NCBI GenBank assembly: GCA_027061995.1
Contig: JAMOUT010000054.1
Span: 1-42,427, forward strand
DNA from: Candidatus Aminicenantota bacterium
GTDB taxonomy: Bacteria; Acidobacteriota; Aminicenantia; JAMOAD01
Direction of reading: 5' to 3'
Length of the DNA: 42,427 bases
The notes below the pieces were generated by a model, which saw nothing but the letters and a program-made list of their open reading frames with translations, searched no databases and was not told the DNA's origin. The number at the start of each line of letters is the position of its first letter. The first letter of the stretch is position 1. Below are positions 8,087-16,541 of the stretch, piece by piece. A program made the translations under genes and the position numbers.

Positions 8087-9155
8087 TATTTCCCTCAAAT
8101 AAACCATTATAATCAGCCAATGGAAAAACTTTTAGTTTGGTTCCCGGAGTTGCATTATATACCTTGATTCCTTTTTTATCCAAGAATTTTTTTGCCGAGA
8201 TATAAGCCTTTTCCATTCTATCAAGCCGCGGATCATGCCATTTTCTTCCTTCTCCAAAATAATCGGGATGGAAATGATTAGGATCATCCCCATGAGAAAT
8301 CCATTCGACTTCACTTTTACCATAAGTGATATGTTTCGGCTTTTTATAACTATAATCAACACCTATCATATATATCGGGTTACACCCCATTATCGCCGCA
8401 AGTTGAAGCATTAAATATGTAACTGTCCCACCCCAATAAAGTTCGCACCACTCATCGGAGAATAGAGGTCCCCCCTCTTCAAAATCATTTCTTTTAAAAT
8501 TAATATTAACAATATTATCAAAGTTTTCAATCAGGTGAGCTAAATCATTCGGAATAAACTTAATAATATTGCTCAATTTGTTCCACTCAAAAGCAATATC
8601 TTCGGCCACCAATTTATCCTCTATTGTCCAATATTTTAAATTCAACTTCCATTTTTTAAAACCGAGATAAATTCTATTAGCTCCGATTGTTATCTCTTTT
8701 TGAAGTTTATTCATATCTATCAGATTCAAGCTCGGGCCGTTTCCTATGACAAAACATCTTTTGCCTTTGTGTATATTTTTAAATTGTGATAACTTTTTAA
8801 TCCTATACTCCATATTATTTGTAATATAAAAAGGGATTCCTTTGTTTTTTAAGTAAGCCATAATCTCGTTCAATTGTTCAACAGGTTTTGAAGAAGCTAT
8901 AATCACAGGGATATTCTCAATGTCCTTATAAGGATTCATTATCTTAAGATTTAAAAATTCACCACTCTTGTAAGAATCATAAAAATTTTCAATGATAATA
9001 CCACTCCCTTCAAGCAGATGAAAAACCATTTTCCCACTTAACCCCGCTCCCCATATTGCAACTCTATTTACACCATCTCCTTTTAAAACACTTAACATAT
9101 ATTTCCTTGCTTCAACAAAATCTTCCATTATATTATTAACAATTATTCTTTTCAT
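8079..9155 (-). CDS. DUF115/Maf-like glycosyltransferase with N-terminal Rossmann domain
   Basis: 358 aa. From about residue 128, GKRCFVIGNGPSLNLIDMNK and the following GANRIYLGFKKWKLNLKYWT match the DUF115 (MptE-like, PF01973) fold. This fold is found in Campylobacter Maf proteins that place nonulosonic acids on flagellin and is structurally related to GT42 sialyltransferases. Residues 30-115 form a nucleotide-binding-like domain (NRVAIWGAGLSGKM ... FYDSYKSGEFLNLKI), the same as in the polyol-phosphate transferase at 1457-2986. The CMP-sugar synthetase at 12376 could supply the donor. The start at 9155 follows GAGGTAA at good spacing. Family call is firm; substrate is inferred. Confidence 0.8.
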   Translation of the reverse strand: MKRIIVNNIMEDFVEARKYMLSVLKGDGVNRVAIWGAGLSGKMVFHLLEGSGIIIENFYDSYKSGEFLNLKIMNPYKDIENIPVIIASSKPVEQLNEIMAYLKNKGIPFYITNNMEYRIKKLSQFKNIHKGKRCFVIGNGPSLNLIDMNKLQKEITIGANRIYLGFKKWKLNLKYWTIEDKLVAEDIAFEWNKLSNIIKFIPNDLAHLIENFDNIVNINFKRNDFEEGGPLFSDEWCELYWGGTVTYLMLQLAAIMGCNPIYMIGVDYSYKKPKHITYGKSEVEWISHGDDPNHFHPDYFGEGRKWHDPRLDRMEKAYISAKKFLDKKGIKVYNATPGTKLKVFPLADYNGLFEGNNG

Positions 9156-9161
9156 TTTGAC

Positions 9162-9911
9162 TTACCTCGCAAAAATAGGATCATGCAGAACATTCCCGAT
9201 TCCTCCGTCAACATTTAAAACCGACCCTGTTATAAAACTCGCCATATCCGATGCTAAAAAAAGAGCCGCCTTTGCTACCTCCTCCGGATTCGCTATCCTT
9301 CCGAGAGGATGATATTCCCCCAAAGTTTTTAATCCTTTAGGATTATCTTTAAATCCATCCCTTAACATAGGGGTATCTGTCGCGGCAGGGACTATCGCAT
9401 TTATCCTGACTTCCGGAGCCAATTCAAGGGAAAGCACTTTGGTAAGGGCTACAAGAGCTCCTTTGCTTGTTGCATATACGGTAAACTTTGCCTTTGTAAG
9501 ATAAGTGTGAATACTTGCAATATTTATTATACTCCCGTTGTTCTTTCTCAACTCTTTTTCAAATCCTTGAATTAACCAAAAAGGGGCAAGCAGATTTGTA
9601 TCAAGAGTTTCTTTCCAATCATTATATTCAATATCTTTAATTTTTTTAATTATCTGAATGGCTGCATTATTAATTAAAACAAAAAGTTTTCCTTTGGTCA
9701 TATCTTTCACTCTTAGAAAAAAACTCTTTTCCCCCTCATCCTTACCTCCGAGTTTACTAATATCGTATTGTATAAAATCAAACTTCTCTTTAGTGTTTGC
9801 AATCTTTTCACGATCCACACCTATAACATTATAACCATTTTTCAGGAAAATATCACACAAGGCACCACCGATACCTCCGGCAGCACCAGTAATAAGTGCA
9901 TATTTTTTCAT
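9162..9911 (-). CDS. SDR-family NAD(P)-dependent oxidoreductase
   Basis: 249 aa classical short-chain dehydrogenase. It shows the TGAAGGIG cofactor loop (residues 8-15), NNAA (81-84), Ser133 in NIASIH, and the catalytic Tyr146/Lys150 in YATSK, then the PG-like IVPAATDTPM region. These enzymes oxidise or reduce a hydroxyl/keto group, often on a sugar or sugar acid. Its start overlaps the stop of the hydroxyacid dehydrogenase by 4 nt (ATGA), so the two act in one operon, plausibly in the same short pathway that feeds the CMP-sugar synthetase. The exact substrate is not deducible. Confidence 0.9.
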   Translation of the reverse strand: MKKYALITGAAGGIGGALCDIFLKNGYNVIGVDREKIANTKEKFDFIQYDISKLGGKDEGEKSFFLRVKDMTKGKLFVLINNAAIQIIKKIKDIEYNDWKETLDTNLLAPFWLIQGFEKELRKNNGSIINIASIHTYLTKAKFTVYATSKGALVALTKVLSLELAPEVRINAIVPAATDTPMLRDGFKDNPKGLKTLGEYHPLGRIANPEEVAKAALFLASDMASFITGSVLNVDGGIGNVLHDPIFAR

Positions 9912-10846
9912 CTCACCTCCTTCAAACCTTTTAATAACATATTTATACTATTCTCATGGACTTTTTCCCAATATTTAGAGCTACTGTTCGCATTATGAGA
10001 AGCCAATAAAACATTGTGCATACTTCTTAAAGGATTATCAATCGGCAGAGGTTCTTTTTCAAAAACATCAAGTGCCGCACCTTTAAGAAAATTATTTTCA
10101 AGGGCATAAATCAAGTCATTTTCTTTTATAATAGGTCCTCTCGCCGTATTTATTAAAACAGCCGATTTTTTCATCAATTTCAGTTTTTCCATATCAAGCA
10201 AATGATGACTCGAACTATTTAAATCACAATTTACGGAAATAAAATCGGATTTTTTTAGTAAATAATTCAGTTCCACCATCTCAATATTATACCTTCTAAT
10301 TATTTTATCGGAAATTTTCTTAATATCATTACCATAAATTTTCATACCGAAAGCATTGGCTTTTTTCGCAACCATACTTCCGACATTCCCGACACCTATA
10401 ATCCCAAGACTTGACTCGTTTAATGACAATCCTCTCAACTTTTGCCATCTTCCCTTTTTCATTAAATCGTCAAGTTCCACTATTTTTCTCGCAAAAGCAA
10501 GCATATAAGCCATAACAGTATCAGAAACAGGCTCGGAAAACGCATTCGGAGTATTATAAACCTTTATCCCATTTTTCTCGGCATAGAGTTTGTCGATGGA
10601 ATCCATCCCTGTTCCCCACTTTACAATCACTTTAAGTTTATTTGCATTATCAATCACCTTCTTCGTAAACCTATCGTCTCCGCATATTACTCCGTCAATA
10701 TCCCGTATCTGCTTTATTAATTCTTTTTCCTCTAAGCGCTCGTTTACTTTCGGAATTATAATATCCATATTGTTCTCTTTAAAAATGTCTCTGTATCTAT
10801 CAATCTCCAAAATCATATAGGGAGCGGAAATTAATATTTTTAACAT
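9908..10846 (-). CDS. D-isomer-specific 2-hydroxyacid dehydrogenase
   Basis: 312 aa, typical length for the SerA/LdhA-like family. The NAD-binding domain has GIIGVGNVGSMVA (GVGNVG 151-156), NTARGPIIKENDLI, and ASHNA near residue 284 with the catalytic His. Residues 76-107 (KWGTGMDSIDKL ... YNTPNAFSEPVSD) form the usual substrate-domain segment with the conserved N-P-A/V-like pattern. It interconverts a 2-keto acid and a D-2-hydroxy acid. The neighbours (cyclase, SDR, CMP-acid-sugar synthetase) suggest a sugar-acid precursor rather than serine biosynthesis. It overlaps the SDR by 4 nt and starts 1 nt after the cyclase stop. Confidence 0.9.
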   Translation of the reverse strand: MLKILISAPYMILEIDRYRDIFKENNMDIIIPKVNERLEEKELIKQIRDIDGVICGDDRFTKKVIDNANKLKVIVKWGTGMDSIDKLYAEKNGIKVYNTPNAFSEPVSDTVMAYMLAFARKIVELDDLMKKGRWQKLRGLSLNESSLGIIGVGNVGSMVAKKANAFGMKIYGNDIKKISDKIIRRYNIEMVELNYLLKKSDFISVNCDLNSSSHHLLDMEKLKLMKKSAVLINTARGPIIKENDLIYALENNFLKGAALDVFEKEPLPIDNPLRSMHNVLLASHNANSSSKYWEKVHENSINMLLKGLKEVR

Positions 10847-10847
10847 T

Positions 10848-11480
10848 CTATCTATCCTCCTCTATAAGAAAAGCTCGTGCGGGAAGAGCTTCAACATTAT
10901 TTATTTTCATCGGGATTGCATATAATCGATATATCCCTTCTTTAATGTTTTCCAGATATAACCCCTCGAGAATAAGTATATTATGACTTAACAATGCTTT
11001 GTGAACGGGAAATTCACTATTACCTTGTTTTTCTATTGAAAGATAATCAATACCAACCAATTTCAAATGTTTATCAATTAAATAATTCGCTCCCGAAGAA
11101 TCAAGACAAGTATAATGATTTGAAAAATTGCTCAGTTTATATAATATATTGTTTTTTGTTTTAAAAAGAATCCCCTCCACTGTCTCGGGTATTTTGATTT
11201 GTTTTAACACTTTATTATTGATAATATCTTTTTTTATTTCCACCACCAAAACATCCATTATAAAATGATCAATAGTATAATCATGAGATTTTTTCCCATC
11301 TTCGAGAAAATGATATGGAAAATCAATATGGGTTCCTGTGTGTAAATCCATTCTTATAAAAGATGTATTAGATAAGTCGCCAGCTTCTATCTTTGAATAT
11401 CTCTTAATTTCAGGCTTAAAATCATCTTCCCACACAACAATATTATCATCCACAGGCATCGAAATATCAAAAATCTTCAT
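10848..11480 (-). CDS. Cyclase/kynurenine-formamidase-like metal hydrolase
   Basis: 210 aa. The segment MDLHTGTHIDFPYHF (residues 44-58; H47, H51, D53, H57) is the metal-binding HxGTHxDxPxHF motif of the PF04199 cyclase family, whose members hydrolyse or cyclise amides, lactones or formamides using zinc or manganese. LEGLYLENI and LPARAFLIEE at the end match the usual family C-terminus. Its position between a GT2 (4-nt overlap) and a hydroxyacid dehydrogenase suggests opening or closing of a lactone or lactam in a sugar-acid route. That is inference; tryptophan catabolism genes are absent. Confidence 0.85.
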   Translation of the reverse strand: MKIFDISMPVDDNIVVWEDDFKPEIKRYSKIEAGDLSNTSFIRMDLHTGTHIDFPYHFLEDGKKSHDYTIDHFIMDVLVVEIKKDIINNKVLKQIKIPETVEGILFKTKNNILYKLSNFSNHYTCLDSSGANYLIDKHLKLVGIDYLSIEKQGNSEFPVHKALLSHNILILEGLYLENIKEGIYRLYAIPMKINNVEALPARAFLIEEDR

Positions 11481-12379
11481 CTTCTTTTGTTCGGATAATA
11501 AAATATGTTTTTCAGCTCTTTTGTTACATTATCCTTATGTTTCGCTCCATCATAAGTTCCTTTGAACTGGTTATATCTATACAAAATTATCTCCCTTATC
11601 CTAAGTTTCCCCTCCCGTAGAGAGTGAAAAAAATCCATTGTCGTGTTTAACAAGAAATATTTTAAAAAAGAAAAAAAGCCGAATTTTTGTTCCGGAAATA
11701 TTTTATAAAATGCCATTGCTTCTCTTTTATATCTATTCTTTATTTGTTTCCATGTTTCATTATGAATATGTAAAACTTCCGCTTTGGAACTATAATAAAT
11801 CAAAAAACCCTTATCAAGCACTTTTTTTGCCCAATCAAGGTCTTCAAGACCCGTAAGAGTTTCATCATATTTACACTCTTCCCATATATTTTTCCTTATT
11901 GCCGTATTTGCATTGTTAGAAAACGGATGATTTTGAATCCCGTCGATATTCTCGGGATACCATTTTTTAAAAATCTCCTTTTCAGAAAATTTTGACATAT
12001 CCCCTCCCCTTTGTTTTCCATAAACCAAACCAATCCTCTTATTTTTTAAAAGGGGAGTTACTAATTCTTCTAACCATTTCTCATTTACGGGAAAACAATG
12101 AGCACTTATAAAAACACATATTTCCCCCGAGGCTTGTTCGATACCTTTATTCAAAGAATATCCGAAAGAAAATTCCTCGGGTTTAATATTTATGATTTTA
12201 ACATCAAATTGTTTTGCAATCATAATTGTTTTGTCTATGGAGCCTGAATCAACCACTATTATTTCATAATCATAAGAAAGTTTCTGCCGTTTTATTAAGG
12301 ATAAAAGTTTCCCTATATTATTTTCCTCATTATATGCTCTTATTATTATCGAAATCAATATTTCTTCTTTTTTTTTCAT
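11477..12379 (-). CDS. GT2 glycosyltransferase
   Basis: 300 aa. It opens with ISIIIRAYNEENNIGKLL and IIVVDSGSIDKT, the GT-A family 2 signature, followed by FSFGYSLNKGIEQASGEICVF and the acceptor-side segment ALTGLEDLDW-like (ETLTGLEDLDWAKKVL) containing the catalytic ED. No membrane segments are visible. It resembles rhamnosyltransferase-like GT2 enzymes of O-antigen loci. It overlaps the CMP-sugar synthetase upstream and the cyclase downstream by 4 nt each, so all three are coupled in translation. Donor may be rhamnose or the CMP-sugar; sequence does not settle this. Confidence 0.88.
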   Translation of the reverse strand: MKKKEEILISIIIRAYNEENNIGKLLSLIKRQKLSYDYEIIVVDSGSIDKTIMIAKQFDVKIINIKPEEFSFGYSLNKGIEQASGEICVFISAHCFPVNEKWLEELVTPLLKNKRIGLVYGKQRGGDMSKFSEKEIFKKWYPENIDGIQNHPFSNNANTAIRKNIWEECKYDETLTGLEDLDWAKKVLDKGFLIYYSSKAEVLHIHNETWKQIKNRYKREAMAFYKIFPEQKFGFFSFLKYFLLNTTMDFFHSLREGKLRIREIILYRYNQFKGTYDGAKHKDNVTKELKNIFYYPNKRR

Positions 12380-13050
12380 TTTTCCACACTGATTTTCATT
12401 ATTGATTCGGCGATTCTGAAATCGAACAAATCATCAATATCAACAGATTCAAGCTTATTGACTTCAAACATAAACGGTGTATCTCCTATTCTTAATTCTT
12501 TTTTTAGAAATGATTGTTTTGAAAAAATATAAAAATTGGAATTTTCTTCAAAAAGAGGACTAAGATCTTGCGTTCTTATTAATTCCGCAGGATTATGATT
12601 TATAGGGTTTCCTGATAAATCATAAAACCTTGATTGATACCTTGTAACAGAAAAGACAGAATCAAATTTATCCGTATTTTTAAAATACAGCTCTATCGCA
12701 CTATTTATTGTCTCGGGTTTTAACAAAGGATTGGTTGCATGTGTCTGTATAAAATATTCATTATCAAAATTTCCGATTATATTTTTGATGATTTTATTAA
12801 CGGAAACAAAATCCCCCTTTAAATTATCCGGTCTCATTGAAATAACCACATCAAAATATCTCAGAACCATATCAGCTATTTGTTCACAATCAGTATCAAC
12901 GATTATCTTTGTTATTCTATCAATTTTCTTAAGGGTGTTTAGAATCCAGTAAAATAAGGGTTTGCCCGCAAAATCCCTAATGTTTTTGTTGGGAACTCTT
13001 TCAGAATGACATTTCATCGGAATTATTGCATATAAAATATTATTTTTCAT
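12376..13050 (-). CDS. Acylneuraminate/CMP-sugar cytidylyltransferase (NeuA family)
   Basis: 224 aa from the second ATG at 13050. I prefer it because GGAG lies 9 nt before it and only 3 nt before the first ATG at 13056. The N-terminus AIIPMKCHSERVPNKNIRDF is the CTP-binding motif of the NeuA/KdsB family (usually A-x-(3)-R-x-S-x-R-x-P-x-K-N; the first Arg is replaced here). GKPLFYWIL, FIQTHATNPLL, and DIDDLFDFRIAE near the end are also typical. It makes a CMP-activated acidic sugar such as sialic, legionaminic or pseudaminic acid, or an octulosonate. The absence of NeuB/NeuC-like synthases nearby leaves the sugar open. Confidence 0.88.
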   Translation of the reverse strand: MKNNILYAIIPMKCHSERVPNKNIRDFAGKPLFYWILNTLKKIDRITKIIVDTDCEQIADMVLRYFDVVISMRPDNLKGDFVSVNKIIKNIIGNFDNEYFIQTHATNPLLKPETINSAIELYFKNTDKFDSVFSVTRYQSRFYDLSGNPINHNPAELIRTQDLSPLFEENSNFYIFSKQSFLKKELRIGDTPFMFEVNKLESVDIDDLFDFRIAESIMKISVEK

Positions 13051-13145
13051 TCTCATAAACTCCGTATTTAATAAAAAATAAAATAAATTTCATAATCCCG
13101 TCCATACATATATTAATAAAATAAATTTCAGCTATTTCCGAATTA

Positions 13146-15866
13146 TCAAACATTTTTAATCTCATACACTAAAATTCGTTTTATTGCCGAGTTATAAATA
13201 TAAAGGAAACCATTGTATTCGATTCTTAGAAAAGTGTTTATCTCCTGATTCAATCTAATAGTGAAAAGCAGATTATCGTTCTTTATATGGTAAAGTTTGT
13301 TATTTATGGAAACAAAGTATTCATCCTTATCCGAAAAATGAAAAGAATCTATTTTCGGAGCCCCTCCCATAATCTTTTTCCTTTTGAAAACACCGTCATT
13401 CAAATCAATATAGCCGATACAAGGTTCCCCCCCGCAATCTCTGAAACCTACCACAATCTCTTTTCCGAAAAAATTCAAACCTTCGGGAAATTTATAATCT
13501 TCGTTGTGGTATGTCATAACTTTTTTGTTCTTTTCATCGATCACATATATAACAGAGCTGCGGTAATCAATAAAAAAGATATATCCCGATTTATAAAACA
13601 CCCTTCCTCCGTGTTTTATCCCTGAAAATCCATTTAAAATCCTTTCTTTATCCGTTTTAAAATTATATTCGATTAATCTTAATTTTTCACCGTCTCTATC
13701 ATTGTATAACAACCTATTATTGTCTTTATCATAAAAAATCGAACTCAATGATTTCATCCCTTTTATATCTTTTTTTAAGATATTTACTTTTTGACTTACC
13801 AAATCATATGAATATATCGTTGTTTTCGGTTCCTGGGGATTATCACCCCTATCACTTAGAAAAACAGTATTATCCGCGACAGTAAAATCAATAATCGGAC
13901 ATTTTAAAAAACTTAATTTGTAAGAGTTTCTCAATTTCATATGAACGGATCCGTTTTCCTCTCTGTTGCTTATTAATAAAACATTACCGGTAGATACAAT
14001 TTTGGCATAATGATCATCTCCCCCGTTATCAGTTTCCTTTAAAGACTTTGTTAATAAATCCCCCGCAAATTGTGAAAACAAAAATCTTTCATGATCACCG
14101 ATATCCTTTTTATTTCCTTTTAGTAAATATTTCTTTTGGGTATCCAAATATTCCATTAAAAGTTTTTTTTCCTTTTGTAAATATAATGATTCATAGTCAC
14201 ACATATTTAAAACATAGGAAAAATGTCTTACTTCATCAATCTTTAATCCCGAATGATAAAGAATTTTCCAAACAAATATAATCTTTTTAACATCTTTCTT
14301 TGAAATAAAAATTAATCCGTCTATTAAATATGAAACAATATTATCGGAATAAAAATCACTTTTTATCTCATGACTCATATTTATAATAAACAGAATATTC
14401 AAAAATTTCTCATGGAAAAAAAAAGTATGGTTTTTTTTAAGAAAAGATAGTTTTTTCCCTATTTCATCCGTTTGTCTTTGGTTAATAATAGCCCTTATAT
14501 AAATAGGATATATCTTATCATAAAACCAATATTTCTCACTATATTGATAACCTATCCCGTATAAATATTTTTTTGAATTATTCTCAACCATTTTCACCTC
14601 GGCAAGGATTAAAAGTGCAATTTTCATTTTCAAAAAAGTTGAGGAAAGATTTTCAAAAATTTTTTTTATAAATTTTTCTTCATTAAATAGTTTTGTAAGC
14701 TCATGTTCGTTCTTTGATGTTTTATGAAAAAAGATTAATAATTCAACATACTCATAGGGTTTTTTATCTTTTATTAAGGGGCCATAATTTTTTAATATTT
14801 TATCAGTTAAATCTGATTCATCCCTTTTAAGATGCCATTGCGCTCTTTCCAACAATAAATTCGCTCTATTCTTTTTCACAATAATATTTTCATTATCATC
14901 CATTGTTTTAATAAGATAATCGGTAATATTCTTATTATTAAATTCCGAATTTGACAACAGGCTCAGAGAAACCTCGTATAAATCCTCTTTTTTAACAAAT
15001 TCAAATATTTTTTTAATCTCTTCCAAATCACTTAACATATCAACTATTGAAATTATTTTACGATATTTTACTATCATTAATGCAAATTTTATCCAGTGCA
15101 TCGGGTTTTCTTTTAATAACACCGCTTTGTTTTTTATCAATATCTCTTGCGCTTTAATTAATTCTTTTTGCCTGATTAATAATTTAATTTCATTAAATAT
15201 AATAATTTCAATTTTTATCTTATTCTTTATCTTAGGGATTAAATTTTTATAAAAATCAAACAATTTCTCCTTAACTTCATTCTTTTCAAGCATAATAAAA
15301 TTCAAAAGAAGATTCAATGCATGATAATGGTCAACCGGAGAGGTAAAGTTTTTAAAAAGCTCCGATATTTTATCTTCACCATCCAATTCGGCTTCCGGGT
15401 TTGAACTGAGAATATAATCAATTATTTTCTCATAAAAGAATAGATCGGGATAATAGGTGATTTTATATTTTGTATTAAAAGAGATTCCCATTATTTCAAG
15501 AACTGACAATAACCAAAAGGTAAAAAGCCTCCTTGGTTCACCTTTAAACACAGGAAATTCTTTTTCATGTTCCATTTGCTCGGTTTTTAATTTTTCAATG
15601 TATTCCTTATCATCCGAGGATAATCCATGGTATCGCAAACTTTCTCTGAACATGGCAAGGTTTTTATCGATTTCCAATTTATTATTAATAAATAGTTCAT
15701 CCTCAGCAAAGGCTGCTTTGGATTCATACCTGAAAGAGAGCTCATATCCGTTTTCAAACAATGGATAAATCTCTTCCGCTGTTTTTTGCAGTGCTTTTTT
15801 CGTAATCTTTTTTTTGCTGTCTATTAACTTAAAATCAAGATTTTCCAAATTGATTGTTTCTATCAT
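13146..15866 (-). CDS. Large helical-repeat protein with C-terminal beta-propeller, unknown function
   Basis: 906 aa, no signal peptide. Residues 1-610 are mostly helical and charged, with TPR-like or HEAT-like pairs (for example ENIIVKKNRANLLLERAQWHL, LLILAEVKMVENNSKKYLYG). Residues about 620-906 are strand-rich with repeated blade-like units: GNVLLISNREENGSVHM, DNTVFLSDRGDN, DNNRLLYNDRDGEKLRL, GYIFFIDYRSSVIYVIDE, KEIVVGFRDCGGEPCIGY, DEYFVSINNKLYHI. I do not recognise the family. The closest architecture is a TPR-plus-propeller scaffold as in glycan-locus proteins. The start overlaps the stop of the degenerate nucleotidyltransferase by 4 nt. It sits 90 nt before the CMP-sugar synthetase, so a link to the glycan locus is likely but unproven. 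Confidence 0.7.
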   Translation of the reverse strand: MIETINLENLDFKLIDSKKKITKKALQKTAEEIYPLFENGYELSFRYESKAAFAEDELFINNKLEIDKNLAMFRESLRYHGLSSDDKEYIEKLKTEQMEHEKEFPVFKGEPRRLFTFWLLSVLEIMGISFNTKYKITYYPDLFFYEKIIDYILSSNPEAELDGEDKISELFKNFTSPVDHYHALNLLLNFIMLEKNEVKEKLFDFYKNLIPKIKNKIKIEIIIFNEIKLLIRQKELIKAQEILIKNKAVLLKENPMHWIKFALMIVKYRKIISIVDMLSDLEEIKKIFEFVKKEDLYEVSLSLLSNSEFNNKNITDYLIKTMDDNENIIVKKNRANLLLERAQWHLKRDESDLTDKILKNYGPLIKDKKPYEYVELLIFFHKTSKNEHELTKLFNEEKFIKKIFENLSSTFLKMKIALLILAEVKMVENNSKKYLYGIGYQYSEKYWFYDKIYPIYIRAIINQRQTDEIGKKLSFLKKNHTFFFHEKFLNILFIINMSHEIKSDFYSDNIVSYLIDGLIFISKKDVKKIIFVWKILYHSGLKIDEVRHFSYVLNMCDYESLYLQKEKKLLMEYLDTQKKYLLKGNKKDIGDHERFLFSQFAGDLLTKSLKETDNGGDDHYAKIVSTGNVLLISNREENGSVHMKLRNSYKLSFLKCPIIDFTVADNTVFLSDRGDNPQEPKTTIYSYDLVSQKVNILKKDIKGMKSLSSIFYDKDNNRLLYNDRDGEKLRLIEYNFKTDKERILNGFSGIKHGGRVFYKSGYIFFIDYRSSVIYVIDEKNKKVMTYHNEDYKFPEGLNFFGKEIVVGFRDCGGEPCIGYIDLNDGVFKRKKIMGGAPKIDSFHFSDKDEYFVSINNKLYHIKNDNLLFTIRLNQEINTFLRIEYNGFLYIYNSAIKRILVYEIKNV

Positions 15867-16117
15867 AACTCGTCCGATAAAAGAGCTATTACAGGCTCGG
15901 TGTCGGCTTCAACGCAACTACTCTTCGGGAGTAATGCAAAAAAGGGATATTGTCCCTTTTTAACATCTTTAAGATTCAAACCTAATACAATATCAATGAC
16001 TTTTGTAAAACAAGACTCGCCGTATAAAAGAACCGCTTGTCCCCCTATCATCTGAAAATCAGCTTCCTCACCATTAAATTTTTTACCGCTTCTTTTAATA
16101 ACTTCTTCAAATATCAT
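15863..16117 (-). pseudogene. Truncated nucleotidyltransferase remnant
   Basis: 84 aa open frame. The N-terminal half (MIGGQAVLLYGESCFTKVID) matches the GG...TxDxD nucleotidyltransferase start seen in the gene at 3935-4423, but the first catalytic Asp is Val (TKVID instead of TKDID) and the homology stops after about residue 50. The remaining 34 residues do not look like the family. Length is about half of a normal member. I read it as a decayed copy. Its 4-nt overlap with the 906-aa gene may keep it translated as a coupling leader. Confidence 0.6.
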
Positions 16118-16541
16118 TTGTCAGATTGTTTTAAAATACCTATCTTCAGTCTATTTTCTAAAATATAAGACAACTACCGCCCTTGATTAATTTTCAACAT
16201 CTTTCCAATAAATTATCATTATATTTTATTATCGGAACATTGTTTTCCGATTTAATATTCAATCATAAAAAAAAATCTTAGTCAAGAACAAAAACACTTT
16301 CAAAAAAACAGAAGAATAACTGTAAAAGCATTAGAAGAATATTATAACAACTGTCCCTTCAAAAATTGTTTTGTTTCCGTTTTATAAATTATTTCGGGAG
16401 CTTCGACTTTTCAGGCAATCTGTAATTTCAACCGTCAACTTTAGCAGGATAAAAAGGATTGAAACTACTATAATCCATCCCTTTTATAAACAGCCTATTG
16501 ACTCAATGAAGTTTACGAAAAAAATGAAAAGACTTTAGACA
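16118..16541. other. Intergenic stretch, mostly featureless
   Basis: 424 nt between the Ig-domain gene 16542-17618 and the nucleotidyltransferase remnant, both on the minus strand. It holds a small inverted repeat (TCGGAA ... TTCCGA around 16224-16242), a candidate minus-strand promoter at 16257-16285, and no convincing open frame. A lone GGATTGAAAC at 16456-16465 recalls CRISPR repeat ends but has no second copy. Confidence 0.5.
16257..16285 (-). promoter_or_regulatory. Weak sigma-70-like promoter upstream of the glycan locus
   Basis: TTGACT (minus strand, 16280-16285) and TTGAAT (16257-16262) are 17 nt apart. This would start transcription about 130 nt upstream of the remnant and the 906-aa gene, and could drive the whole glycan locus. 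The -10 box is poor (4 of 6). Confidence 0.3.

Noticed and set aside
13077-13129. 15-bp direct repeat AATAAAATAAATTTC, two copies
   Set aside because: Low-complexity AT sequence; chance duplication is likely.
16456-16465. GGATTGAAAC resembling the end of CRISPR repeats
   Set aside because: Only one copy; no regularly spaced repeats or cas genes.
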